Origin: TMP-86 sp039807285
GTDB lineage: Bacteria; Pseudomonadota; Gammaproteobacteria; Steroidobacterales; Steroidobacteraceae
Direction: 5' to 3'
NCBI GenBank assembly: GCA_044226785.1
Contig: JBGAGK010000007.1
Span: 62,001-126,000 of the forward strand
DNA: 64,000 nucleotides
In this document: positions 34,775 through 44,153 of the stretch, piece by piece
Position numbering within the stretch: the first letter of the stretch is position 1
Layout of the letters: every line of letters begins with the position of its first letter
Made by a program: the position numbers and the translations under genes
Notes under the pieces: generated by a model
Told to the model about the DNA's origin: nothing
The model's database searches: none
The model's input: only the letters and a program-made list of their open reading frames with translations

Positions 34775-37210
34775 CTACATGCGCATCCGCGCGCCTTCGG
34801 GGTCGAACAGAGGCTCGCTCAATATGGACGCCTTGCGCCGTTCGCCGAGGATTTCAATCTCGAACGCGCCCGCCCCCGAATCCCGGGCGAGAGCCGTCGG
34901 GACGTACCCTTGTGCCAGTGAGCGATCGACGTAGTGGCCATAGCCGCCAGAGGTGACCCAGCCAATGACCTTGCCGCCGTGCCAGACCGGTTCGTCACCG
35001 AGCACGTCCGCATCGAGCGCATCGACGGCGAAGCTGACCCGCTTCAGGGTGCCGCCGCTGGCCTTTTCCTTCAGGGCCGCGTCGCGGCCGATGAAATCGG
35101 TCTTGCCCAGATCGACGAAGCGCTCGAGTCCCGCCTCGAAGGCACCGTAAATGGGCCGAAGCTCCCGGTACCAGGTCGGGAAGTTCTTCTCCAGGCGCAG
35201 CGACAGAAGCGCCCGCATGCCGAAATGGACGAGATCGAGGTTCTGACCCGCCACAAGGATCCCTTCGTACAGGCGGCGCTGGTATTCCGGGGCCACCCAG
35301 ATCTCGTAGCCGAGATCGCCGGTGTAGGTCACGCGGTTCAAGAGCGCCGGGCAGTTCGCGATGTCCATCGCACGGTGATCCATGAAGCGCAGTGTCTGCG
35401 GCCCCACATCCTCATCGGTCAGGCGCGCAAGAAGCTCGCGTGAACGCGGGCCGGCAATCGAAAGACCCACCATCCCCATGTCAATGCGGTTGAGGCGCAC
35501 CGATCCGTCCTGCGGCAAGTGCGCCTCGAACCAACGCATGTGATAGACCTGAGCCTGCGATGATCCCCACATGAAAAACCGGTCGGGTGTGGCGCGGGCA
35601 ATGGTGAAATCGCCGATCAGCTTGCCAGCCGGGTTCAGCATCGGCGTCAGCACGATGCGACCGACCCTGGGCATGTGGTTGGTCATCAAGCGCGAGAGAA
35701 AGCCTTCGGCGCCGGGACCTGCGATCTCGTACTTGGCGAAGTTGGCGGTTTCGGTCACGCCGACGCCATTGCGGACGCCGAGGCACTCCGCCTTGACGTG
35801 CGGAAAGTCATTGGAACGGTGGAACGACACGACGTCCCTGGGTTCGACGCCAGGCGGCGCGAACCACAGCGGTGTCTCCAGACCCCAGCTGTCGCCCATG
35901 ACGGCGCCCGCTTTCAGCATGATGTCGTACAGCGCGGTGGTCTGCTGGGGGCGCGCAGCCGGCAATTCCTCGTTCGGGAAGCGGATCGAGAAACGCCGCG
36001 AGTAGTTCTCCCGTACTTTTTCGTTGGTGTAGCTGCGAGTGGCCCAGCCCCCATAGCGCGCGACGTCCATGGCCCAGACATCGAAGCCGGGATCGCCGTT
36101 GACCATCCATTGCGACAGCGCAAGACCCACTCCGCCCCCCTGGCTGAAGCCCGCCATGACGGCGCAGGCGCACCAGAATCCCGGCAGTCCCTGAACGGGG
36201 CCAACCAGGGGATTGCCGTCGGGCGAGAACGTGAAGGGTCCATTGACGATGCGGCGGATGCCGGCACGCGCCATGACCGGAAAGTGCTGGTAGCCGATCT
36301 CCAGGGAAGGTGCGATGCGATCGATGTCGGGCTCCAGCAACTCCGTGCCGAAGTCCCATGGCGTGTTCCTGGGACTCCACGGCACGCACTTGCGCTCATA
36401 GGTGCCGAGCACCATGCCCTTGCGTTCCTGCCGCATGTAGATTTCCGCCTTGAAATCGATCGCGTGCGGCAGTTCATGGCCGCGTTCGCGATTGAATTCG
36501 ATGACCTCCGGCATGTCGTCGGTCACCAGATACATGTGCTCCATCGCAAGCACCGGCAGCTCGATGCCGACCATGCGCCCGACTTCGCGCGCCCACAGGC
36601 CCCCGGCGTTGACCACGTGCTCTGCGTTGATGGTCCCGGCGGGAGTGACCACGTCCCAGCTGCCGTTCGGCCGGCGCACCAGAGCCGTGACACGCGTCTT
36701 CAGGTAGATCTCGGCGCCACCGATCCTGGCGGCTTTGGCGTAGGCATGCGTGGTGCCGGACGGATCGAGATTGCCATCGGCCGCATCGAGCAAGGCGCCG
36801 ACGAAATACTTCTCCTCGATCAGGGGAAGGAGTTGTCTGGCCTCGCTCGGGCTGAGGAGCGAGGTCTCCAGACCGAGGTAGCGTGCCCGGGCGTGCGCCA
36901 TCTTCAGCCATTCCATGCGCTCGTGGGTGTCCGCGAGCAAGAGCCCGCCGACGCGGTGCAGGCCGCAGGATACGCCGGAGATCCGCTCGAGTTCGTCATA
37001 CAGGCCGATGGTGTAGCCCTGCAGCTTTGCAACATTGGGATCACCGTTCAGGGTATGAAAGCCGCCGGCCGCATGCCAGGTCGATCCCGAGGTCAACTGA
37101 TCGCGCTCGATCAGGACCACGTCGGTCCAGCCCGCCTTGGTGAGGTGGTACAGCACGCTGCAGCCGACGACGCCACCGCCGATGACCGCAACCCGGGTAT
37201 GTGTCTTCAT
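34775..37210 (-). CDS. Dimethylglycine/sarcosine dehydrogenase-like FAD enzyme
   Basis: An 811-residue flavoprotein that oxidatively demethylates dimethylglycine or sarcosine and hands formaldehyde to tetrahydrofolate. The ATG at 37210 overlaps the soxG stop (ATGA). The N-terminus has the FAD dinucleotide fold (VAVIGGGVVGCSVLYHLTKA), and His46 in TSGSTWHAAGG corresponds to the covalent-FAD histidine of mammalian dimethylglycine dehydrogenase. The middle is the DAO domain with an FAO-type linker; the C-terminal 370 residues are a GcvT/aminomethyltransferase folate-binding domain. It is fifth in the operon. Confidence 0.9.
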   Translation of the reverse strand: MKTHTRVAVIGGGVVGCSVLYHLTKAGWTDVVLIERDQLTSGSTWHAAGGFHTLNGDPNVAKLQGYTIGLYDELERISGVSCGLHRVGGLLLADTHERMEWLKMAHARARYLGLETSLLSPSEARQLLPLIEEKYFVGALLDAADGNLDPSGTTHAYAKAARIGGAEIYLKTRVTALVRRPNGSWDVVTPAGTINAEHVVNAGGLWAREVGRMVGIELPVLAMEHMYLVTDDMPEVIEFNRERGHELPHAIDFKAEIYMRQERKGMVLGTYERKCVPWSPRNTPWDFGTELLEPDIDRIAPSLEIGYQHFPVMARAGIRRIVNGPFTFSPDGNPLVGPVQGLPGFWCACAVMAGFSQGGGVGLALSQWMVNGDPGFDVWAMDVARYGGWATRSYTNEKVRENYSRRFSIRFPNEELPAARPQQTTALYDIMLKAGAVMGDSWGLETPLWFAPPGVEPRDVVSFHRSNDFPHVKAECLGVRNGVGVTETANFAKYEIAGPGAEGFLSRLMTNHMPRVGRIVLTPMLNPAGKLIGDFTIARATPDRFFMWGSSQAQVYHMRWFEAHLPQDGSVRLNRIDMGMVGLSIAGPRSRELLARLTDEDVGPQTLRFMDHRAMDIANCPALLNRVTYTGDLGYEIWVAPEYQRRLYEGILVAGQNLDLVHFGMRALLSLRLEKNFPTWYRELRPIYGAFEAGLERFVDLGKTDFIGRDAALKEKASGGTLKRVSFAVDALDADVLGDEPVWHGGKVIGWVTSGGYGHYVDRSLAQGYVPTALARDSGAGAFEIEILGERRKASILSEPLFDPEGARMRM

Positions 37211-37809
37211 TGTTTGATCTCTGGTAGCTCGAGTCGATAACCCAATGGATGCGCTGCATCGAGCAGCACCTCCCACGTAGAGGCCGCATAGGTGCGCAAC
37301 GCGAAGAACTCATAGCGATCTTCGCCAGCTCTCAGCAAGAGTCCACCGACGTGGTGGATGCCGGTCTGGGCGAATCCATGCACGGGAAAGACAGAAGGAT
37401 GCAGATCGATGGCAACAAGCCGGCTCAAGAGTGCTCTCGCTTGCTGCCCTTCGATCACCATGCGTGTACGCGCACCGTCAAGCGAGGTCAGGCAACCGGC
37501 ATCGGAAGGGATGGCATTGCGCAACCGGACCTCTGTCCCGGCTTCGCCACTCGCCACCCAGTATTGGTCCGGCGATATGCGCATGAGCAGCTGGTCACCT
37601 GTTCTCGTCGCGAGCACAGGAGAGACCGGCAATTCGCCGAGGATGGGCTGCACGGCCGCTGCGCACCGCGCTGCGCCGCCGGGGTAGGCGCCCATCTGCA
37701 TGAGATGCGTACCGGCCAGTTCACCCAGGACAAGTGCCCGGTGTCCATCGGCACGTGGCACACCGGTCATGGTGCGGTAGCTGCCCAGTGCGGAACGGGA
37801 CTCAAACAT
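37207..37809 (-). CDS. soxG: Sarcosine oxidase gamma subunit
   Basis: A 200-residue protein in the position expected for SoxG of heterotetrameric sarcosine oxidase. Recognisable stretches are LLMRISPDQYWVASGEAG and TSLDGARTRMVIEGQQARAL, which place it in the GcvT-like gamma-subunit fold. It overlaps soxA by 8 bases and the dehydrogenase by 4. The gamma subunit supports assembly of the alpha subunit and carries no cofactor. Identity rests on weak similarity plus strong gene context. Confidence 0.8.
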   Translation of the reverse strand: MFESRSALGSYRTMTGVPRADGHRALVLGELAGTHLMQMGAYPGGAARCAAAVQPILGELPVSPVLATRTGDQLLMRISPDQYWVASGEAGTEVRLRNAIPSDAGCLTSLDGARTRMVIEGQQARALLSRLVAIDLHPSVFPVHGFAQTGIHHVGGLLLRAGEDRYEFFALRTYAASTWEVLLDAAHPLGYRLELPEIKQ

Positions 37810-40762
37810 GCAGGCGCTCCCCTTTGGGGTCGACGAACTGCGGCGAGACGATGCGTGCGCGCACCCTCTCGCCCTTCAGCGGATAGGCACAGACGATTTC
37901 CCTGCCCTCGTGCTGCAAGCCACCCCGGTACAGACCGAGCGCGATGGTCCTGTCCAGAACAGTCGAGTACGTCACCGAGGTGATGTAGCCGCGTCCATGG
38001 CCCTCGATCCGGTCCTCCTTGGCGAAGAGGATCGCGCCACCGCGCAGGCGTGCACCGGGCTCGATGCACTCGATACCGACGAGGCTCCAGCGCTGGGCGT
38101 CGATGAGCTCGCTCCGCTCCCCGAGCTCCCGGCCCACGAAAGCCTTCTTGCGCGATGCCATTTTCGCCAGCCCGAGGTCAGAGAGCGTGTTGCGCTGATC
38201 GAGTTCGAGACCCGCGACGTGACCCTTCTCGATGCGCAGCGAGGCGAGTGCTTCGAGACCATAGGGCCTGATGCCGAGCGGCGCTGCACGTTCGAGAATC
38301 CTCTTCCACATCGCGATACCCTGGTCGGCCGGCACGTACACCTCGTAGGCGAGTTCGCCCGAGAAGCTCAGGCGCAGGACCCTGACCTTCGTGCCGTCGA
38401 TGTCATGCTCGCACACCCCCATGTGCGGCAGTGCCTCGTTCGACAGGTCGATGCCGGGAAGCGCAAGGATGATGGCCTCACGCGACCCGGGTCCTGCGAC
38501 GGACATGCCGGCCCACCGGTCGGTGACCGACAGCACCTGCACGCGCAAATCCTTCCAGGCCGTCTGCAGCAGGAACTCGAGCCACGACATCACCTCGCCC
38601 GCGTGGGCAGTGGTCGTGGTCATGAAAAAGGAAAAGTCCGACAAGCGCGCAGTGGTACCGTCGTCCAGGACGGTGCCATCGTCATTGAGCATCACACCGT
38701 AGCGTGCCTTGCCCACCGGGAGACTGGCGAAGTTGTTCACGTAGACCCGATCGAGAAACTCGCCGGCATCGGGCCCCTGTACTTCGATCTTGCCCAGCGA
38801 GGACACGTCGGAAATTCCGACGCCGTTGCGCACCAGATTCATTTCGGCCACACAGGCGCTTGCGGCGTCGTGACCCGCCCAGGCATAGAAGTACGGCCGC
38901 AGCCAATGACCCGCCTCAATCAGCGTGGCTCCATTCTCAAGATGCCAGTCATGCATGGGCGTACGACGCGTCGGACGGAAATGCGCCCCGATGCTCCGCC
39001 CTGCCAGGGCGCCAACCGAGACCGGTGTGTAGGGCGGCCGAAAGGTTGTCATTCCTTCCGCCGGCAGGTCCATGCCACGCAGCTCCGCCATCAACCCCGC
39101 GGCAGCAAAGTTGCTGGTCTTGCCCTGGTCGGTTCCCATGCCGAGCGTGGTGTAACGCTTCAGATGCTCCAGCGACTCATAGCCTTCTGCATGTGCGAGC
39201 TTCACATCGGCGGTGGTCACATCATTCTGGAAATCGACAAAGGCCTTGCCCGGCGCGGCCACCGGGTGTCGGGCGGAGACCGCCCACCCTTCCCCCATCG
39301 TTTCACAAGAGGCAGCCGGGTCGCCGGCATCGCCTGAAGCTCCGACAGCACGGGCGGCCCGGGCGCCGGCAGCATGACCGTCGGCAAGGACATCGCCGGC
39401 AGCAGCGCCCGTGACTGCACCCGCTCCGGACACACCCGCCGGCCAGGGCCCGGGAAGCATGGCGTCGATGCGAGCGTCGTACACGGCGCGGACGCCCGTG
39501 TGCGATGTCAGGTGTACAGTAGGCGACCAGCCGCCAGACATGGCGATCAAATCGCAATCCAGCCACTGCGGCGCTGCACCCTCCGTGTGAAGCCTGGCTG
39601 AGCGCACCGTGCGGGAACCGCGTGCCTGCACCAGATGGGACGCCATGTGGATTTCGATGCCGGCGCGACGCGCCATCTCCTCCAGCCGGGCGTTGGCTGC
39701 GTCCCGTTCGTCGGCGATCGTCACGCGTGCGCCTGCGGCCGCAAGCTCGATGGCTGTCGTCCAGGCGGAGTCATTGTTGGTTGCGACCAGGACCTGCCGA
39801 CCCAGCCTGAGCGCATATCGATTGAGATAGGTGCGCACGGCATTGGCGAGCATGATGCCGGAAAGATCATTGTTGCCGAAAATCAGAGGACGTTCGATGG
39901 CGCCTTCGGCGTGGATGATGGCACGGGCGCGCACGGTGATGAGGACTTCGCGCGCCTCGCCTTTCGCCGGGTCCGGGCACATCGCATCGCGGCGTTCCAC
40001 CAGTACCGCCGTCAGCCCGTCATGGAGGCCCAGGACCGTGGTTCGCCGGCATATTTCCACATTCGGCAACGACGCCAGGTCCGATTCGAGGGAACGGCGC
40101 AGTTGCTCCTCCGGACCCTCGGCGGGCGCGCAGAGCAGGCTCCCACCCAGCAGGAAGTCCTGCTCGACGAGCATGACCCGGGCACCTGCGCGTCCCGCGG
40201 CGCGAGCAGCGGCAAGACCCGCTGGACCCGCACCGATGACCAGTACATCGGTGAACGCATTCAAGGTGTCGTAGCGGTCGGGATCCCTGTCGTGGGTGGC
40301 GATCCCGAGCCCTGCGGCGCGCCGGATGAAGCGCTCGTAGAACATCCATGAGCCGCGGCGCGGTCCCATGAAGGTCTTGTAATAGAAGCCGGCTTCGAAC
40401 ATTGCAGCGAAACGTCCGGTGATTGACATGAGGTCGAGCCCGACGCTGGGCCAGCCGTTCTGGCGCATGCAGGTCAGACCCTCATGGAGTTCCGTCATCG
40501 TCGCAGGCACATTCGGCGTGGTGCGGCCACCGGCTCCCAGTGTCAGAAGCCCATTCGGCTCTTCGACACCTGCGCTGAGCAGGCCGCGCGGCCGGTGATA
40601 CTTGAAGCTGCGACCCACGAGACGCACTTCGTTGGCGAGGAGCGCCGAGGCAAGCGTGTCGCCTTCGAAAGCTGTCAGCTTGCGTCCCTCGAAGGCAAAG
40701 GTGAGCGTGCGCCCCCGGTTGATGCGGCCGCCGGTCGCAAGGCGCAAGCGACCCGGGCTCAC
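37802..40762 (-). CDS. soxA: Sarcosine oxidase alpha subunit
   Basis: A 986-residue alpha subunit. The GTG at 40762 overlaps the soxD stop (GTGA) and is chosen over a frame extension into soxD. The N-terminus is a 2Fe-2S-ferredoxin-like fold (LTFAFEGRKLTAFEGDTLAS, KYHRPRGLLSAGVEEPNGLL), followed by an NAD-binding domain (TDVLVIGAGPAGLAAARAAG) and a C-terminal GcvT folate domain (LRIEKGHVAGLELDQRNTLS). It binds NAD and tetrahydrofolate and converts the sarcosine methyl group to methylene-THF. Confidence 0.93.
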   Translation of the reverse strand: MSPGRLRLATGGRINRGRTLTFAFEGRKLTAFEGDTLASALLANEVRLVGRSFKYHRPRGLLSAGVEEPNGLLTLGAGGRTTPNVPATMTELHEGLTCMRQNGWPSVGLDLMSITGRFAAMFEAGFYYKTFMGPRRGSWMFYERFIRRAAGLGIATHDRDPDRYDTLNAFTDVLVIGAGPAGLAAARAAGRAGARVMLVEQDFLLGGSLLCAPAEGPEEQLRRSLESDLASLPNVEICRRTTVLGLHDGLTAVLVERRDAMCPDPAKGEAREVLITVRARAIIHAEGAIERPLIFGNNDLSGIMLANAVRTYLNRYALRLGRQVLVATNNDSAWTTAIELAAAGARVTIADERDAANARLEEMARRAGIEIHMASHLVQARGSRTVRSARLHTEGAAPQWLDCDLIAMSGGWSPTVHLTSHTGVRAVYDARIDAMLPGPWPAGVSGAGAVTGAAAGDVLADGHAAGARAARAVGASGDAGDPAASCETMGEGWAVSARHPVAAPGKAFVDFQNDVTTADVKLAHAEGYESLEHLKRYTTLGMGTDQGKTSNFAAAGLMAELRGMDLPAEGMTTFRPPYTPVSVGALAGRSIGAHFRPTRRTPMHDWHLENGATLIEAGHWLRPYFYAWAGHDAASACVAEMNLVRNGVGISDVSSLGKIEVQGPDAGEFLDRVYVNNFASLPVGKARYGVMLNDDGTVLDDGTTARLSDFSFFMTTTTAHAGEVMSWLEFLLQTAWKDLRVQVLSVTDRWAGMSVAGPGSREAIILALPGIDLSNEALPHMGVCEHDIDGTKVRVLRLSFSGELAYEVYVPADQGIAMWKRILERAAPLGIRPYGLEALASLRIEKGHVAGLELDQRNTLSDLGLAKMASRKKAFVGRELGERSELIDAQRWSLVGIECIEPGARLRGGAILFAKEDRIEGHGRGYITSVTYSTVLDRTIALGLYRGGLQHEGREIVCAYPLKGERVRARIVSPQFVDPKGERLHV

Positions 40763-41028
40763 GACTTCGGCTCCTGGCGAGCGAACCAGGAACGACCAAC
40801 CTCGTTGGTCGAGGTGTCCCGTTCCACAACCAGCCACTGCCGACAGCCCTGAACGTGCTGCCAGTACTCACGATGCAGCCCCTTGGGATTGGCGAACAGG
40901 AACGCATGCTCGTACCAGGCGCGCGCATCCGTACTGCCATGAACCGGACGTTTCCTGGTGGCGTCCCCTGCATACAGGAACTCGGTGTAATCGCGCAGGC
41001 CGCAATGAGGACAGGGGATTCTGAGCAT
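40759..41028 (-). CDS. soxD: Sarcosine oxidase delta subunit
   Basis: An 89-residue zinc-binding subunit. The N-terminus MLRIPCPHCGLRDYTEFLY gives the C-x-x-C ligands (C6, C9), and the conserved middle REYWQHVQGCRQWLVVERDT carries the remaining His/Cys ligands. Length is typical. It is located between soxB (3-base gap) and soxA (4-base overlap), the standard SoxBDAG order. Confidence 0.93.
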   Translation of the reverse strand: MLRIPCPHCGLRDYTEFLYAGDATRKRPVHGSTDARAWYEHAFLFANPKGLHREYWQHVQGCRQWLVVERDTSTNEVGRSWFARQEPKS

Positions 41029-41031
41029 GGG

Positions 41032-42294
41032 CTATTGCCTGTAGGTCCGAAGACCCAGACCGTATTCGTCGAAGCCGTTTCCCCGTTCGAAGCGATCCAG
41101 CGCGAAGTGGCGGATCAACGGATGCACTTCTCCCGTTGCCAGAGTGTCGGCAAGACACCAGCCGGCCGCCGGTGTTGCCTTGAATCCCTGGTAGCACCAC
41201 CCGCCGTTCAGGAACAGGTTCCTGAACGGCGTGCGGCCCATGAAGGGGCTGCCATCCGGAGTCATGTCCTGGATGCCGGCCCATTGACGCAGCAGTCGAA
41301 GCCGCGACATCGCCGGGATCAGCGAGACAGCGCACTCGGCGACACTGGCCGCCTTGGGAAACTGGCCGCGCTGCGTGTAGGAGTTGAAGCCGTCGATGTG
41401 ACCACCGAACACCATGCCGCCCTTGTCGGACTGCGAGATGTAAAACAACTCGGCACCGAAGGACAGCACACAATCCAGAAACGGCTTGATCGGCTCGGTC
41501 ACGAAGGCCTGCAGGAGATGGCTTTCGACCGGCAGCCTGAAGCCCGCCATCTGCGCGACGTGCGAAGTGTGTCCGGCGACTGAAATCAATGTGCGCCCGG
41601 CGCCGATTCGCCCCCGGCTCGTCTCGACACCGGTGACCGTCTCACCATCCTTCAGGAACCCGGTGACCTCGCAGTTTTCGATGATGTCCACGCCGAAGCG
41701 ATCGGCGGCACGCGCGTAGCCCCAGGCTACCGCATCATGGCGCACCGTACCGGCCCGGGCCTGGAGCAGTCCGCCGTAGATGGGAAATCGGCAGTGCGTC
41801 GAGTAGTCGAGGAAGGGCAGAAACCGCTCCACCTGGCCGCGGTCGAACAGCTCGCACTCGATGCCGTTGAGGCGCATGGTGTTGCCCTTGCGCGCCAGCA
41901 CGTCGAGCTGCGCCGGGCCGTGCGCGAGCACCAACTGGCCGCGCTGCGACAGCATGACATTGAAATTGAGCTCGTGGGACAACCCTTCCCAGAGCTTCAG
42001 GGAGTGTTCGAAGAACTCCGTGTTGCCAGGCAACTGATAGTTCGAACGCACCAGGGTGGTATTCCGGCCGACGTTGCCCGAACCCAGGTAACCGCGCTCC
42101 AGCACCGCGACGTTGGTGATCCCATGCCGCCTGGCGAGGTAATAGGCGGTGGCAAGTCCATGCCCGCCACCACCGATGATGACGACATCGTACTCCCGCC
42201 CGGGTCCGCTCTTGCGCCAGGCACGCCGCCACGGGGACCCAAAGAGGGCACGCCGTGCCAGGGCGAAAGCGGAATAGTGGGAAAGAACGGTCAC
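41032..42294 (-). CDS. soxB: Sarcosine oxidase beta subunit
   Basis: A 420-residue flavoprotein subunit with GTG start. The short N-terminal arm (YSAFALARRALFGSPWRRAW) is typical of SoxB, followed by the FAD fold EYDVVIIGGGGHGLATAYYL. It carries FAD and covalent FMN and oxidises the methyl-nitrogen bond of sarcosine. It is first in the six-gene demethylation operon; the 141-base gap upstream separates it from a LysR regulator on the same strand, which probably controls it (inference). Confidence 0.93.
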   Translation of the reverse strand: MTVLSHYSAFALARRALFGSPWRRAWRKSGPGREYDVVIIGGGGHGLATAYYLARRHGITNVAVLERGYLGSGNVGRNTTLVRSNYQLPGNTEFFEHSLKLWEGLSHELNFNVMLSQRGQLVLAHGPAQLDVLARKGNTMRLNGIECELFDRGQVERFLPFLDYSTHCRFPIYGGLLQARAGTVRHDAVAWGYARAADRFGVDIIENCEVTGFLKDGETVTGVETSRGRIGAGRTLISVAGHTSHVAQMAGFRLPVESHLLQAFVTEPIKPFLDCVLSFGAELFYISQSDKGGMVFGGHIDGFNSYTQRGQFPKAASVAECAVSLIPAMSRLRLLRQWAGIQDMTPDGSPFMGRTPFRNLFLNGGWCYQGFKATPAAGWCLADTLATGEVHPLIRHFALDRFERGNGFDEYGLGLRTYRQ

Positions 42295-42435
42295 CGCTTG
42301 AATTGCCGGTTCGAAGTGGCCTTGTGAGGGATATGGTCGAATCGGTTCCTGATCCCCGATCGTAGCGGCGTCGACGCCAGCGCTCGATGCGAAGATCTAA
42401 GGGGGTCCGAAGAAAATCTTGGCGATGGGACGGGG

Positions 42436-43380
42436 TCAGGTTCCCGCATTGGCATCCGGCATGGCGCCGGAACGAGGGCTGCCCACCGAGCCCAGCCACT
42501 CGACAAAGGCATTCACGGTGCGGTTTGGCTTGTTTGACTCGGCGTGAACGACGCAATAGGCGTACTGCAGCGGCATCCAGTGCGGGAAGGGCGTGACCAG
42601 TTCACCTGCGGCGAGTTCGGTCTCGGCCAGCATCTCCTGTCCCAGCACCACACCACAGCCCCTCAGGGCAAGATCAATGCCGATGCTCGAAGTGTCGGTG
42701 GTATGGCCGAGCTCGCGGCGCGGATGCCGGATCAGATCCTGGCTCGCGAACCAGGTTGACCAGCTGGGATAGGAAGAGAACCCCGCGCGCCAGCTCACAT
42801 GAATGAGCGATTCGTCACCCAGCAAGTGAGGCGCCGAAAACTCTGCGCCGCGGCACGCGAGCAGCGCAGGACAGCACATGGCCGTCACCCGGTCGCGCCG
42901 GAACGGCACGGTCACGAACTCCGGGTAGAGATGCTCACCGTAGCACAGTCTGACGTCTATCCGGTTGCGAGAAAAATCCACCGGATCTTCCTCCAGGCGC
43001 AAGTCGACACGCACGTCAGGGTGAGATTCCAGGAATTCCGGCAGCCGGCGATTCAGCCAGCGGACTCCCACCGAGGGAAGTACGCTCACGATGAGATTCA
43101 AGCGCAACGGACCGCCAAGGAGTCGATCCGTGAGTTCGGCGAGACCATCCATCATTTGCGAACTCGCCGCGAGGACGGTACGCGCGATATCTGTCAGCAA
43201 CAGCTGGTTGTTGCGCCGGATGAACAGCTGCCGCCCGTAGAAATCCTCCAGCTTCTTGATGTGCTGTGAAATGGCGCTGGGCGTGACATTGAGCTCCGCG
43301 GCCGCCAGAACAAAACTGCCGAGCCTTGCGCTCGCTTCAAAAGCCTTCAGGGCGTTGAGTGGCGGAATCTTGCGGGACAC
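42436..43380 (-). CDS. LysR-family transcriptional regulator (GcvA-like)
   Basis: A 314-residue LysR regulator. The N-terminal helix-turn-helix is LGSFVLAAAELNVTPSAISQ with LEDFYGRQLFIRRN, and PPLNALKAFEASARLGSF is the form seen in GcvA-type members. The C-terminal effector domain includes LNRRLPEFLESHPDVRVDLR. GTG 43380 is chosen since the frame farther upstream lies in the toxin gene, but no strong ribosome site marks any start. Its place upstream of soxB suggests control of the demethylation operon in response to an amino acid-like ligand. Confidence 0.85.
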   Translation of the reverse strand: MSRKIPPLNALKAFEASARLGSFVLAAAELNVTPSAISQHIKKLEDFYGRQLFIRRNNQLLLTDIARTVLAASSQMMDGLAELTDRLLGGPLRLNLIVSVLPSVGVRWLNRRLPEFLESHPDVRVDLRLEEDPVDFSRNRIDVRLCYGEHLYPEFVTVPFRRDRVTAMCCPALLACRGAEFSAPHLLGDESLIHVSWRAGFSSYPSWSTWFASQDLIRHPRRELGHTTDTSSIGIDLALRGCGVVLGQEMLAETELAAGELVTPFPHWMPLQYAYCVVHAESNKPNRTVNAFVEWLGSVGSPRSGAMPDANAGT

Positions 43381-43412
43381 AGGTACATTGGGCGTAACTT
43401 CGTTCAGCTTTT

Positions 43413-43730
43413 CTACACCCTGGAACCGCCGGCGGCAACCTTGCACTGCCATTGGGCGCGATGCAGGCGTACAGGGTGCCATCTGACACGCTCCACCAAA
43501 GCGTCGGCGTCCTGTTCCATCTCGTAGCCACCGTAAGGTACGTCCAGCACGTCCATCTGCTCTGGTCTGTGTTTTCCCGAGTGCGGATGCTCAGCCACCC
43601 GGAGGAACCGGGCATCCAGTGCGCGCAAATATTTTTCGCGCTGGGCTTCGCCCCACTGCTGGCGGGTGTATCGTGCGCTGTTCTTGAGATCGTCGTAGGC
43701 TCGCGGTGCGAGCCGAAACGACAGCTTCAT
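43413..43730 (-). CDS. ParE/RelE-like toxin (C-terminus degenerate)
   Basis: A 105-residue protein starting MKLSFRLAPRAYDDL, with ARYTRQQWGEAQREKYLRAL and RFLRVAEHPHSG, which are standard for ParE toxins that poison gyrase or mRNA interferases of the same fold. The last 40 residues (from about VPYGGYEM) do not follow the family ending (…YVVRVLHGR-like); another frame contains SDGTLYACIAPNG, so a frameshift may have scrambled the tail. It overlaps the antitoxin reading frame by 4 bases. With a broken antitoxin it is likely inactive. Confidence 0.6.
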   Translation of the reverse strand: MKLSFRLAPRAYDDLKNSARYTRQQWGEAQREKYLRALDARFLRVAEHPHSGKHRPEQMDVLDVPYGGYEMEQDADALVERVRWHPVRLHRAQWQCKVAAGGSRV

Positions 43731-43975
43731 TCACCCGCGGCCGCTTCGGTGATGAGCTTCTCGACGGAGTAATTCTGCGCGAACTTGCCATGAGCAGCCT
43801 GCGATGCACCCTCGGCCAGATGCGCCCGAAGCGCATCCAGCCTGGTCTTGCGCTCTTCCAGGACTCGCAAGGCGGAGCGGACTACTTCGCTGGCAGAACC
43901 GTAGCGCCCACTTGAGACTTAATTGCGGCTCAAGACCTCCCAATGTTCATCCAAGCTCAGGCTGGTAGTGGCCAT
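43727..43975 (-). pseudogene. ParD-like antitoxin broken by an in-frame TAA
   Basis: Read from ATG 43975 the frame encodes MATTSLSLDEHWEVLSRN, then a TAA stop (43921-43919), then SSGRYGSASEVVRSALRVLE, RKTRLDALRAHLAEGASQAA and a normal end that overlaps the toxin start. The post-stop part is a clear ribbon-helix-helix ParD/CopG antitoxin. No alternative start follows the stop. The product is therefore an 18-residue stub unless the stop is read through. ORF-callers miss it because of the stop. Confidence 0.75.
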
Positions 43976-44153
43976 GCAGCACCTGGCTTATTCGTATTTG
44001 TCATTCATGAATAGCACATCGAACGGATAACAGATGCAGTTCACCTGTCCCGAGGCAGTGCGCCGCAAACGGCTTCCCCGGAATCTTCCCTCCCCCGCCT
44101 TGCGGTATCGCTCGCAAGGGTCAGATACCCTTGAAACGCGCCGGCACCCGGCT

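Noticed and set aside
35675..37240. Long plus-strand open frame of 521 codons
   Set aside because: Antisense to the dimethylglycine dehydrogenase gene, with no recognisable protein features.
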